64,000 nucleotides of DNA from NCBI GenBank assembly GCA_900317835.1, contig ONIL01000013.1:1-64000 (forward strand), written 5' to 3'. The DNA comes from an uncultured Prevotellaceae bacterium. Lineage in GTDB: Bacteria; Bacteroidota; Bacteroidia; Bacteroidales; Muribaculaceae. The notes beneath the pieces were generated by a model. The model did not search any database. It worked only from the letters and a program-made list of their open reading frames with translations, and had not been told where the DNA came from. Position numbers and translations under genes: made by a program. Positions within the stretch are counted from its first letter, which is position 1. Each line of letters opens with the position of its first letter. Below are positions 36,151 to 44,868 of this stretch, in pieces.

Positions 36151-38544
36151 TCAATAGCTCAATAACAACAAATCAATGAGGTAACTGACATCAGCGATAT
36201 TTACCAGTCCATCAGGCTTGACATCAGCGCAGATGGGGCAAACCTCTTCGCCTGAAAGCACGGCATCAATCAATGCTGAGACATCCTTGATATTGAAACT
36301 GCCGTCATGATTGACATCGCCCAAATCGAAACCATGGCCGTTCTCATAGAGCGTAATGTTCTGGATATTGCTCCAAGCGCTCTCGGTTCCGTCGATATAC
36401 TGAGCCTTTACCCTGTAATAGAATGTTCCTCCAGCCTCAAGATTCTTCACGGTGTAGAACTTGTCGGTAATGCCGGTAATGAGACGCTGAGTGGTATCAC
36501 CCTCCTCGGCAACCTCTCTCATTTTCGCGGGATCAAGTTCGCCGGCATAAATCAGGATCTTCTGAATCATGGGGTAGTAACCGGCAGTGAAGACGATATT
36601 CTCGGTATCACCGCATTCGAGCACGGCAGTATAGTCAGTAAACTCGGTCGTTCCAGTGAACGTCTCGCTCCCCTTGCTGGTGGCCACCGAGAGGGTGGCT
36701 GCAGTATAGGAACTCCAACTCTTGAAGGTCACAACCACCGTCACCTTGTCATAACCGCTCAGGTCAAACGTCGGTGTGGTGAGCGTGCAACCGCTGGAGG
36801 GCTCGATGCTGGCGCCATCCAGCCACAAGCCTGAGCCTTCAAAGGTCCATCCCTCAGGTATCAGCTCACTGGCCCTGGAAGCCTGATTGCCGCTTTCGGC
36901 AGGATAGTCGCTGAAGTCGGACTCCGAGATGAGCTGGGTGCCAGGCTTGGTGCCGACCATCAAAGTATAACTTGATACATACTTGGCATCCGTCAAGTCA
37001 GTCCAGTCAGCACGGAACTCGGTAAGGTTGATATAGGCGCTGTCGGCGGGTAACATCACGGGCTTGGTGGCATCAATAGTGGCATTGCCGTTGATGGTGA
37101 CAACCTTGTCGTCAGCATCAGGATTGCTCAAGGTTATGGTTGCGCTGTGATTGCCGCTGGTCAACGGGGCATAAGTCACGGTGATAACCTTGCCGTCCTC
37201 AAGATCGCTGACAGCAACACTGTTGGCGTCCATCGAGAAGTAGCCGCTCTCGTCGTTGAGCATCAACGTCACGTCGCTGGTGAGTTCTTTACCCTTGACG
37301 GTAAAGGTGGCAGTGGTGGACTGGTCAACATAGGTTTCCATTTCCAACCTGGAGGGTGACACCTTGATTGAGGGACCATTGACAGGAGGCTGAATACCCA
37401 TAACCATCTGCTGCTCAATATTAAAGGTATAGCCGCTTGAGGAGAATGCGTTAAGGGCAAAATCACCATTGCCGTCACCGCTCCAACCCCAGTTCACATG
37501 ATAAGTGTTGGTGTTGGCCGTATAGCCGTCAACATTGAAAGCGTGTCCACTCCAGCCATACCACATTGAGTAGTCATAGGCACAGTAAACCACAGGGCGT
37601 CCCTCGGCTAACTCATTCTGGAGCAGGGCTGTCCATTCGTCATCGGTGTAATACACTGCAGTGTCGTTACCAGCGTCATCAGTCTTGGTCTTAAAGACCA
37701 GTTCGGCCGTCTCCTCGTCATAGCCGAAGAATTTGACAGCACGCAGGATGTCCTCGCCCATGGCACCGCTCGCACTCGGAGCGTAGTCCATTTGCTCTGC
37801 CTGGCCGATATAGCGCATCAACCATGCCACTGCATCGGATTGGGTAGTATTGTAGTTGCCATAGGTGTAGATATCGAGCATGTTATCCCAATCAAAGGTA
37901 ATTGAAGGCAATGCAGGCACCACAATGCTGTTGGTCTCGGTAGTATAACCCTCGACCTCGGGTGTGGGATCAGTGGGATACTTCCAGTAGTAGAACACCA
38001 TCGACAGCGAGGTGGCGGGACAACCCGTCAGGCAACGTGAGCCGTTATAGGTGGGACACTGGTTATAATAGGGAGTACTCTGGTCCCACATAGCCGTCAA
38101 CATGGGGGCCACGGTGGTCGCCTTGAGGGATTTATTCATTCGAGACGTGTTGCTCTCGACTTCCATTCCAGGATGAGCCTGGAGATACTCGATCTGTTTC
38201 TTATAGGTGCTCAGCCAGAACTTCATGTTGTCTGGCATACGCTTCAAGTCCAGCGGTTTGTCACCATAGGCAAGGATTTCCTGGGCTCGGTCGTCTCCAG
38301 CGACAATCACAAACCCCCTATCGGAATTAAAGATGTAATAGACCGCTTGATCGGCGTGTGTGGAGTTGACTTCGGTGCTGATTAACTTCAGATTGGTCAT
38401 TGGAAGGCCATTGAAACGTTGGGTAGCACTGTTACCCATCATGAACCGTTGTGCCGAGGCCTGGGCCTGAGCCAAATTGACATTGGCAGCCGAGACCTGT
38501 ATCACAGCGAGCAGCATGATAGCAAAGAAGAATAATTTTCTCAT
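36151..38544 (-). CDS. C10-family cysteine protease with dockerin pair (6 of 6)
   Basis: 797 residues. Signal peptide 1-19; propeptide about 20-135 (YYIFNSDRGFVIVAGDDRAQEILAYG). Catalytic Cys175 (CLTGCPATSLSM), His334 (SGHAFNVDGYT) and HVNWGWSGDGNG intact. An Ig-like domain (about 395-485), a split Fn3-like unit (EFRADWTDLTDAKYVSSYTLMV) around a beta-rich insert and an Fn3 edge follow. Dockerin pair at about 738-797 (GDVNHDGSFNIKDV; ADVKPDGLVNIADV), with CPIC between the loops. Most similar in layout to members 1 and 3. It lies downstream of the TonB-like gene but separated by that gene's terminator. Confidence 0.9.
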   Translation of the reverse strand: MRKLFFFAIMLLAVIQVSAANVNLAQAQASAQRFMMGNSATQRFNGLPMTNLKLISTEVNSTHADQAVYYIFNSDRGFVIVAGDDRAQEILAYGDKPLDLKRMPDNMKFWLSTYKKQIEYLQAHPGMEVESNTSRMNKSLKATTVAPMLTAMWDQSTPYYNQCPTYNGSRCLTGCPATSLSMVFYYWKYPTDPTPEVEGYTTETNSIVVPALPSITFDWDNMLDIYTYGNYNTTQSDAVAWLMRYIGQAEQMDYAPSASGAMGEDILRAVKFFGYDEETAELVFKTKTDDAGNDTAVYYTDDEWTALLQNELAEGRPVVYCAYDYSMWYGWSGHAFNVDGYTANTNTYHVNWGWSGDGNGDFALNAFSSSGYTFNIEQQMVMGIQPPVNGPSIKVSPSRLEMETYVDQSTTATFTVKGKELTSDVTLMLNDESGYFSMDANSVAVSDLEDGKVITVTYAPLTSGNHSATITLSNPDADDKVVTINGNATIDATKPVMLPADSAYINLTEFRADWTDLTDAKYVSSYTLMVGTKPGTQLISESDFSDYPAESGNQASRASELIPEGWTFEGSGLWLDGASIEPSSGCTLTTPTFDLSGYDKVTVVVTFKSWSSYTAATLSVATSKGSETFTGTTEFTDYTAVLECGDTENIVFTAGYYPMIQKILIYAGELDPAKMREVAEEGDTTQRLITGITDKFYTVKNLEAGGTFYYRVKAQYIDGTESAWSNIQNITLYENGHGFDLGDVNHDGSFNIKDVSALIDAVLSGEEVCPICADVKPDGLVNIADVSYLIDLLLLSY

Positions 38545-38684
38545 CGTTTATTGATTTAAAAGTTGATATATGATTATAATCTGCCCTAATGATTATGCAA
38601 AATAAAACAATTTTCACGAAACAAGCAATTATTTTTTTACAATTCGTTACTATTTAACTTCAGGAAAAAGCAAAGCACAAAAAA

Positions 38685-38705
38685 AACCGCCATAATCGGG
38701 CGGTT
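38685..38705 (-). terminator. Terminator of the TonB-domain gene
   Basis: AACCGCC and GGCGGTT pair around a seven-base loop; on the minus strand a run of eight T follows. Confidence 0.85.
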
Positions 38706-38757
38706 CACATAGCATTATTGTCGCTAGATGGTTTGTTTCGATATTACAGGGATAAAC

Positions 38758-39198
38758 TTATAGCCTGAAATTGACCGGCAATACCACCCTGACGGGCACA
38801 GCATGTTTGCCGACCTTACCCACACTCCACTTGGGCATTCTCTCGATCACGCGGATCGCTTCACGATTCAAACTCTCATCGCCCGCACCCCGCAGGACGC
38901 GGACATCATTCACCTTGCCGTCGATACCGACAATGAAACTGCACAGCACACGGCCCTGAATGCGGTTCTTGTAGGCATGATAAGGATACTCGCGCGTCTT
39001 GTTGATGAAGTTAATCAGTCCTCGCTCACCTCCAGGGAACTGTGGCTGAATATCCACATAGTCAAACTCATAGACCTCCATGTAGGACTGCTTGGATTGC
39101 GGATTGACCGTAGTGACGTGACGCACCTGTGCAGCCACAGGCAACACGGCACCCAAAGTCATCAATGTCAATAATCCTAAGCGTAATAGTTTGAGCAT
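38758..39198 (-). CDS. Secreted TonB C-terminal-domain protein
   Basis: 146 residues: a signal peptide (1-23) and then a TonB C-terminal domain (about 50-146; FPGGERGLINFINKTREYP, GRVLCSFIVGIDGKVNDVRVLRGAGDESLNREAIRVIERMPKW, PVRVVLPVNFRL). True TonB has a membrane anchor and a Pro-rich spanner; this protein has neither, so it is probably one of the periplasmic stand-alone TonB-like proteins common in Bacteroidales. No TonB-dependent receptor is nearby. A canonical promoter lies upstream. Confidence 0.85.
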   Translation of the reverse strand: MLKLLRLGLLTLMTLGAVLPVAAQVRHVTTVNPQSKQSYMEVYEFDYVDIQPQFPGGERGLINFINKTREYPYHAYKNRIQGRVLCSFIVGIDGKVNDVRVLRGAGDESLNREAIRVIERMPKWSVGKVGKHAVPVRVVLPVNFRL

Positions 39199-39257
39199 AG
39201 GCCTTCTTGTTTTGTTGTTATTCCATAAAAGACTGTAGTTTCCTATCTTTTACGGCG

Positions 39258-39288
39258 CAAATATAGAGTTACAATTGCAAACCACAAA
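39258..39288 (-). promoter_or_regulatory. Promoter of the TonB-domain gene
   Basis: On the minus strand TTTG (39285-39288), a 19-base spacer and TATATTTG (39258-39265), about 60 bases before the ATG. Confidence 0.72.
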
Positions 39289-39389
39289 ATGTTTTAATTT
39301 ATTTTTGTAAACTATTAGCATTGTTTCATTCTTTTTGACTAAAACAGGCAAGTTTCAAAAAAAATGTAAATTATTTGATTTTTATTTTC

Positions 39390-41015
39390 CTAGAATTGGG
39401 GGGGACATTCGACCGTTACGGGTTGTCCTGTGGCCGGATGGATGAAGGTGATGGACTGGGCATGAAGCATCAAGCGGGAGGAGGCTGTACCGTACAGGCG
39501 GTCGCCGACAATGGGGCAGTTCAGGCCCAGCGGGTGGGAACAATGCACGCGCAACTGGTGGGTTCGACCAGTGAGGGGTTCCAGGGCAACGCGTGTCACC
39601 CCTGCACGGTGCTCCAGCACGCGGCATCGGGTAACGGCAGGTTTGCCATGCTCATAGTCCACCCGCTGACGTGGGCGGTCATCCACATCGGGCATGAGGG
39701 GCAAGTCGATGACGCCTTCGTCCTGAGAGATGTTGCCGTCGAGCAAAGCGATGTAGCGTTTTCTGATGGTATGGTTCTCAAATTGCTGCTGCAGGGCCTT
39801 GTGGGTAGCTTTATCTTTAGCAAATATGACCAGACCTGAAGTTTCTTGGTCAAGACGATGCACCACAATGGGTCCTGTGGCCTCGGGGCAGGAAGCACGG
39901 AATTGGGTAAACAGGCTATCTTCAAGCTGCTTTCCTGGCACTGCCAGCATGCCCGATGGCTTATTGATCACCGTGAGCCACTGGTCATCATACACCACAT
40001 CCAACTCATCGCTCTGAATGGGGTGTTCCAGCACATTTTCCTCGACATCCAGCCCCTGCAGCATGTATTCCAGAATGGGTTTGCACTTGCTTCGGCAAGC
40101 GGGATAAAAGTGCCCATGGTGTCGCACCTCGCCCACAGGCGATGCTCCCCACCAGAACTCGGCCATGCAAAGCGGGCGCAAACCGTTGCCATAGGCATAA
40201 TTAAGCAACCGTGGAGCACAACACTCCCCTGCTCCGGCAGGCGGCAGTGTTCCCAACGGCTTGAATACCTCCACCAGGTCGCAGTGCTCACCACGGGCAT
40301 TGGCCACCACAAAGAGGCGGAAAATCCTCTCTTGAAGTGCCTCGCTCATCGCCTTGCGTTTCGCCTTTAAATGCTCGATTTGACGATCGAAAACGCCGAT
40401 TTCATCGTGTGTTTCCTGGATTTTTGCATCATGGCGATGACGGATGCGTTTCAGTTCGGCTTTCTCATAGCGGCTCTGGTTCAACAGTGCTTCACGCTGC
40501 TCATCGGTCAAGTTTCCAGCCTGGCGACATTCGTCACGTTCCAGTTTGTGACGAGCCATCAAAGCCTTGAAAGCGTCGATTTCATCGGACATTATCTGTC
40601 TTTGTTCCTTTTCGAGTCTCTTCAACTGAATCAATTCGGGCGACTGCTGCAACCGCTCCACCTCATGGTTGATAGCGGTAATTTCGGCCTCACCCTGCTT
40701 GAACTCGCCCTGGGGGTCGAGCAGGTCATAGACGGGCGGGACGAAATAGTCGTGCACCACGCTGCCCGCAAGATTGCCTGAGAAAGATGCCAGGAAGCCC
40801 AAGCGGCCTTCACCGTCCTGTGCTACCAACACGCCCAGCATCTTGCCAGCCGCAAGTTCTGCTGCCCAATTGTCCCGCGAGGCGACATAGTGCTGAAGCC
40901 GCTCTACCGCCTTCAATGCCAACGGGTGCGGCTCGTAGCAGAAGGGACATGTGAACTGCTGTGGCAACTCCACGGCAGCCGGGTCAACTTCAAGAAAATG
41001 GAACTTTTCAATCAT
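39390..41015 (-). CDS. RluA-family pseudouridine synthase with long N-terminal extension
   Basis: About 541 residues. I choose the ATG at 41015 (MIEKFHFLEVD) because the 19 residues upstream of it cover a -7 promoter word at 41021-41028. Residues 1-325 are an extension typical of Bacteroidetes, with a CPFCYEPHP motif near 25 and a charged coiled coil (about 110-240). The catalytic domain has the Asp in VVHRLDQETSGL and the motif EPLTGRTHQLRVHC. It modifies uridines in structured RNA; which RNA is unknown. The probable leader is only a few bases long. Confidence 0.88.
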   Translation of the reverse strand: MIEKFHFLEVDPAAVELPQQFTCPFCYEPHPLALKAVERLQHYVASRDNWAAELAAGKMLGVLVAQDGEGRLGFLASFSGNLAGSVVHDYFVPPVYDLLDPQGEFKQGEAEITAINHEVERLQQSPELIQLKRLEKEQRQIMSDEIDAFKALMARHKLERDECRQAGNLTDEQREALLNQSRYEKAELKRIRHRHDAKIQETHDEIGVFDRQIEHLKAKRKAMSEALQERIFRLFVVANARGEHCDLVEVFKPLGTLPPAGAGECCAPRLLNYAYGNGLRPLCMAEFWWGASPVGEVRHHGHFYPACRSKCKPILEYMLQGLDVEENVLEHPIQSDELDVVYDDQWLTVINKPSGMLAVPGKQLEDSLFTQFRASCPEATGPIVVHRLDQETSGLVIFAKDKATHKALQQQFENHTIRKRYIALLDGNISQDEGVIDLPLMPDVDDRPRQRVDYEHGKPAVTRCRVLEHRAGVTRVALEPLTGRTHQLRVHCSHPLGLNCPIVGDRLYGTASSRLMLHAQSITFIHPATGQPVTVECPPQF

Positions 41016-41148
41016 CACCGCAAAATTACATTTTTTATCATCGATTATGATGTTTTGCCGCAAGAATTGCATTATATTTGCAACGGAATAAACTATTATT
41101 TAATTCCCGTTGAAAACGATTCAGTTTTAAAAACACCTTTAAACAGCA

Positions 41149-41904
41149 ATGAAATTCATCTCATGGAACGTGAATGGCCTGAGGGCCGTAGTGGGAAAAG
41201 GCTTCGGTGACATTTTCAAGGAGCTGGATGCTGATTTCTTTTGCCTGCAAGAGACCAAGATGCAGGCAGGACAACTTGACCTGGAATTTGAAGGCTACCG
41301 TTCCTATTGGAACTATGCTGAGAAGAAAGGCTACTCGGGAACCGCGATTTTCAGCCGTCATGAGCCCTTAAACGTGACCTACGGCTTGGGCATCGAGGTG
41401 CACGACCACGAGGGCCGCGTCATCACACTGGAGATGCCTGACTTTTATCTCGTCACCTGCTACACACCCAACAGCCAAGACGGATTGCTACGCCTGGATT
41501 ACCGCATGACGTGGGAGGACGCCTTCCGCAACTACCTGATAGAGTTGGATAAGAAGAAACCCGTCATCGTGTGTGGCGACCTCAATGTGGCCCATCAGGA
41601 AATCGACCTGAAAAATCCTAAGACCAACCGCCGCAATGCCGGTTTCACCGATGAGGAGCGCGAGAAAATGACAACCCTGCTCAACGCGGGTTTTACCGAC
41701 ACTTGGCGCTTCTACAATCCCGAGGTGGCCGACGTTTACTCGTGGTGGAGTTACCGCTTCAAGGCCCGTGAGAAAAACGCAGGCTGGCGCATCGACTATT
41801 TCCTGGTGAGCAACCGCCTGCAAGATCGTCTTACCGACGCCAAAATCCACACCGAAATCTACGGTAGTGACCATTGTCCTGTCGAGGTTGACATCAACTT
41901 GTAA
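41149..41904 (+). CDS. Exodeoxyribonuclease III
   Basis: Repair nuclease that cuts at abasic sites and trims 3' ends. The 251-residue EEP-fold enzyme has Asn7 (SWNVNGLR), Glu35 (LQETKMQ), the Asp-x-Asn of CGDLNVAH near 145, WWSYRFKAREKNAGWRIDYFLVS and the Asp241-His242 pair of GSDHCPVE. It is divergent from the RluA gene; a -7 word TATATTTG stands at 41073-41080. It is followed closely by the AI-2E-family transporter gene and miaA. Confidence 0.95.
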   Translation: MKFISWNVNGLRAVVGKGFGDIFKELDADFFCLQETKMQAGQLDLEFEGYRSYWNYAEKKGYSGTAIFSRHEPLNVTYGLGIEVHDHEGRVITLEMPDFYLVTCYTPNSQDGLLRLDYRMTWEDAFRNYLIELDKKKPVIVCGDLNVAHQEIDLKNPKTNRRNAGFTDEEREKMTTLLNAGFTDTWRFYNPEVADVYSWWSYRFKAREKNAGWRIDYFLVSNRLQDRLTDAKIHTEIYGSDHCPVEVDINL

Positions 41905-41934
41905 CACCCAATCCAGAATATCCAGATCTTCCAA

Positions 41935-43122
41935 ATGTCACAAACAGAACAAAAGAAATATGACTTTGACCGCGTGGTGAGGATGGTGTTGACCCTCATC
42001 AGCGTGGGCGTTGGCGTGTGGCTTGTCAACTACCTGAGCCCTGTGCTCATGCCCTTTGTCGTGGGCTTTATCCTGGCATACCTCATTGAGCCACTTGTCG
42101 AGTGGCTGCAGCGCAAGGCTCATATCAAATCCCGCGGCATCGCTGTGGTGATTGCCCTTCTCATCGTCGTCGCCTTGATTACAGGCCTGTGTTGGCTCAT
42201 TATCCCCTATTTGGTTGAAGAATTCGGTGCCATGTCCAAGCAGTTGACTGCCTATGCCAAGTCATCATTGAAGGTGCCCTACATCCCCGCTGAAATCAAT
42301 GAGTTCATACAGCGCTACATCGACCTGGAAAAAATCAACGAGCTATTCAGCAAGCAGCAGTGGATGGATCTTATCAACAAGGCCGTTCATGGCGCATGGT
42401 CGGTGGTTGGAGGCACAATGAGTGTGATCTTCAGCATCCTGTCATGGTTCATCGTTCTGTTATACATGTTCTTTATTCTGCTCGATTACCACAAACTGTC
42501 ACGCGCGTTCAAGGCAGCTATTCCTGCCAAGTACCGCCGCATGTCGTTGCGCATCATTGACGACGTTGCCGACACGATGAGCCGCTACTTCCGTGGCCAG
42601 GCTGCTGTTTCGTTCTTTGTGGGTGTCATCTTCGCTATCGAGTTCTATATCATTGGTTTGCCCATGGCAATCGCCTTTGGTATGTTTGTGGGACTGCTCA
42701 ACATGGTACCTTACCTGCAGCTCATTTCCATCCCCATCGCCGCCTTCCTGTGTCTTGTGGCGACTGCAGCAACAGGCGGCAGTTTCTGGGTCATGTTCGC
42801 ATGGGTCATCGTGGCCTACATCATCTGCCAGGTCATTCAAGACATGGTACTCATCCCCACCATCATGAAGTCCCAAATGGGCCTCAATCCCGCCATCATC
42901 TTCTTATCGTTGTCGCTGTGGGTGTATGTGTTGGGGTTCATCGGACTGATTATCGGCCTGCCATTGACAACACTCATCATTTCCTACTATTGTGAATATG
43001 TGTTGCACCAACCTAACCCGCTGCACAAGAGCAAGAATAAGGAGATAAAAGACAGCAAAACACCCCTGCAGATTACCTCGTCTTTCATCTCCAATTACAG
43101 CAATAGCGAGAAGAAAAGTTAG
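41935..43122 (+). CDS. AI-2E/PerM-family membrane transporter
   Basis: A 395-residue inner-membrane protein of the AI-2E family (PF01594), whose members export autoinducer-2 or act as ion exchangers; which applies is unknown. Hydrophobic segments lie at about 17-35, 37-55, 62-84, then a soluble region (90-150), 155-185, 220-245, 250-275, 280-305 and 320-350, giving roughly eight helices. The motif GLPMAIAFGMFVGLLNMVPYL is characteristic. It starts 30 bases after xth and is probably co-transcribed. Confidence 0.88.
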   Translation: MSQTEQKKYDFDRVVRMVLTLISVGVGVWLVNYLSPVLMPFVVGFILAYLIEPLVEWLQRKAHIKSRGIAVVIALLIVVALITGLCWLIIPYLVEEFGAMSKQLTAYAKSSLKVPYIPAEINEFIQRYIDLEKINELFSKQQWMDLINKAVHGAWSVVGGTMSVIFSILSWFIVLLYMFFILLDYHKLSRAFKAAIPAKYRRMSLRIIDDVADTMSRYFRGQAAVSFFVGVIFAIEFYIIGLPMAIAFGMFVGLLNMVPYLQLISIPIAAFLCLVATAATGGSFWVMFAWVIVAYIICQVIQDMVLIPTIMKSQMGLNPAIIFLSLSLWVYVLGFIGLIIGLPLTTLIISYYCEYVLHQPNPLHKSKNKEIKDSKTPLQITSSFISNYSNSEKKS

Positions 43123-43142
43123 GTGAATGCGGGTGCTTCCAG

Positions 43143-44063
43143 TTGATAAAAATCAAGGACTTGACCAAAACACTGATTGTCATAACGGGACCCACCGGTG
43201 TGGGCAAGACAGCGGCGGCCATCGATTTGGCTCAGCGGTTGCAGTGTGACATTGTCAATGCCGACTCACGCCAGATTTATCGCGGCATTCCCATTTGTAC
43301 CGCAGCCCCAACACCAGACGAGTTGGCAGCAGTCCGCCACCACTTCGTCGCTTTCAAGAACCTGGAGGATAACTATAGTGCGGCCCAATATGAGAATGAC
43401 GTGTTGGCATTATTACCCGCACTGTGGAAACAGGGAGACTATGCCGTCATGTGCGGCGGCTCGATGCTGTATGTGGACGCCGTGTGCCGTGGTATCGACC
43501 AGTTGCCGGATATTACTCCCGAAGTCCGTTCAGCAGTCAAGGAAAAATTGGCCCTCTCGGGCCTGGAAAGCCTCGTCAAGGAACTGGAAGAGCTCGACCC
43601 CGAGTATGCCATGACCATAGATAGGCACAACACCAGCCGTGTGTGCCATGCAGTGGAAATCTGCCGCCAGGCAGGCGTTCCCTACTCCACCTTGCGCACT
43701 GGAAACGTCAAGCAACGTGACTTCAACATCATCAAGCTCGCCCTCAATATCGAGCGCGAGCAACTGTTTGACCGCATCAACAGGCGTGTGGACCACATGA
43801 TTGAAATTGGCTTGGAACAAGAGGCCCGCGCGGTCTATCACCTGCGCCACCTCAACTCACTGAACACTGTGGGAATGAAGGAGATGTTTGCCCTGTTTGA
43901 CGGCACGATGGACTGTCACACCACCATAGAGCGCATCAAGAAGAATACCCGTGTGTACGCCAAGAAACAGCTCACCTGGTACCGTCGAGACCCAGCCATC
44001 ACCTGGGTTACCCCCGATGATGCCGTTGCCACGGCCTTGTCCCTTGTGGAAACCTGTCGATAA
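43143..44063 (+). CDS. tRNA dimethylallyltransferase (MiaA)
   Basis: Transfers a dimethylallyl group to N6 of A37 in tRNAs reading U-initial codons. The P-loop GPTGVGKT is at 16-23; NADSRQIYRGIPICTAAP (39-56) and CGGSMLYVDAV are further family motifs, and RNTRVYAKKQLTWYRRD-like sequence occurs near the end. No in-frame ATG precedes the P-loop, so the start is probably TTG at 43143 (or a second TTG shortly after). It is the last gene of the xth-AI2E-miaA run and converges on cutC with only 26 bases between. Confidence 0.92.
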   Translation: MIKIKDLTKTLIVITGPTGVGKTAAAIDLAQRLQCDIVNADSRQIYRGIPICTAAPTPDELAAVRHHFVAFKNLEDNYSAAQYENDVLALLPALWKQGDYAVMCGGSMLYVDAVCRGIDQLPDITPEVRSAVKEKLALSGLESLVKELEELDPEYAMTIDRHNTSRVCHAVEICRQAGVPYSTLRTGNVKQRDFNIIKLALNIEREQLFDRINRRVDHMIEIGLEQEARAVYHLRHLNSLNTVGMKEMFALFDGTMDCHTTIERIKKNTRVYAKKQLTWYRRDPAITWVTPDDAVATALSLVETCR

Positions 44064-44089
44064 AAACTTAATTATTGAAAACTTCCCAT

Positions 44090-44854
44090 TCAATTGATGA
44101 GTTGGGAGATGGTAGCGGCGACACGGCGGGCGGTAGTATAATCAAGCGAGGCTTCGTTGGCTCCAGGACGTCCCATGAAAAGGTTAGCATTCACATACTG
44201 CATTCCGCTCTCAAAGGAATCACGAGCCGAGAAGTGGAATTCCCTCAAGCCAGTTGTCTCATGAATTTCCCGGATGTTTTGTTCGGTGACACCGCTGCCA
44301 GCCATGAGGATGATGCGCCCGGCAGCCTGGCGGTGGAGACGTGCGAGCAATTCCATGCCCTGAACAGCCTTGGGCTGCTGGCCCGAAGTGAGGATGCGGT
44401 CAAACCCCAAGGAAATCGCGTCCTCCAATGCCTGCTCAGGATTGGCGGCGCGGTCAAATGCACGGTGCATCGTCACGCTCATTCCGCATGCCTGCTCCAT
44501 CAGGAAACGGTTCTTCTCGATATCGATAGTTCCATCGGCCTTGAGACAGCCGAACACCACACCGTCCGCACCCAGTTCACGGCACACGGCGATGTCGGCC
44601 GCCATGCGCTCTATCTCAAGGTCGGAATAGAGGAAGTCACCCCCACGTGGACGGATAATCACATGCAGGCGAGTAGTGGTCAGCACACGGCGCGCTACTT
44701 TGATTTCGCCATAACTGGGCGTTGTGCCTCCCTCGGGGATAGCGGCACACAGTTCCACTCGATCGGCCCCACCTTCTTGCGCCGCAATGCAGGATTCCAC
44801 ACCATTGGCACACACTTCAAACATGAGTTCCTCACGTTTCATCATCTGTATCAA
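44090..44854 (-). CDS. CutC-family protein
   Basis: A TIM-barrel protein of the CutC family, long linked to copper homeostasis although the biochemical role is unsettled. Motifs: FEVCANGVESCIAAQEGGADRVELCAAIPEGGTTPSYG, VIIRPRGGDFLYSD, GVVFGCLKADGTID, VTMHRAFDRA and LTSGQQPKAVQG. A start at Met5 or Met11 is also possible. It is 14 bases after ansA and ends the seven-gene minus-strand run. Confidence 0.9.
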   Translation of the reverse strand: MIQMMKREELMFEVCANGVESCIAAQEGGADRVELCAAIPEGGTTPSYGEIKVARRVLTTTRLHVIIRPRGGDFLYSDLEIERMAADIAVCRELGADGVVFGCLKADGTIDIEKNRFLMEQACGMSVTMHRAFDRAANPEQALEDAISLGFDRILTSGQQPKAVQGMELLARLHRQAAGRIILMAGSGVTEQNIREIHETTGLREFHFSARDSFESGMQYVNANLFMGRPGANEASLDYTTARRVAATISQLIN

Positions 44855-44868
44855 CTCAGTAGTAAGGA

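Noticed and set aside
24054-38544. Cohesin or scaffoldin gene in or near the protease array
   Set aside because: I looked for cohesin-type or long repeat scaffold proteins and saw none; the LRR protein at 15234 is the only large repeat protein and has no cohesin features.
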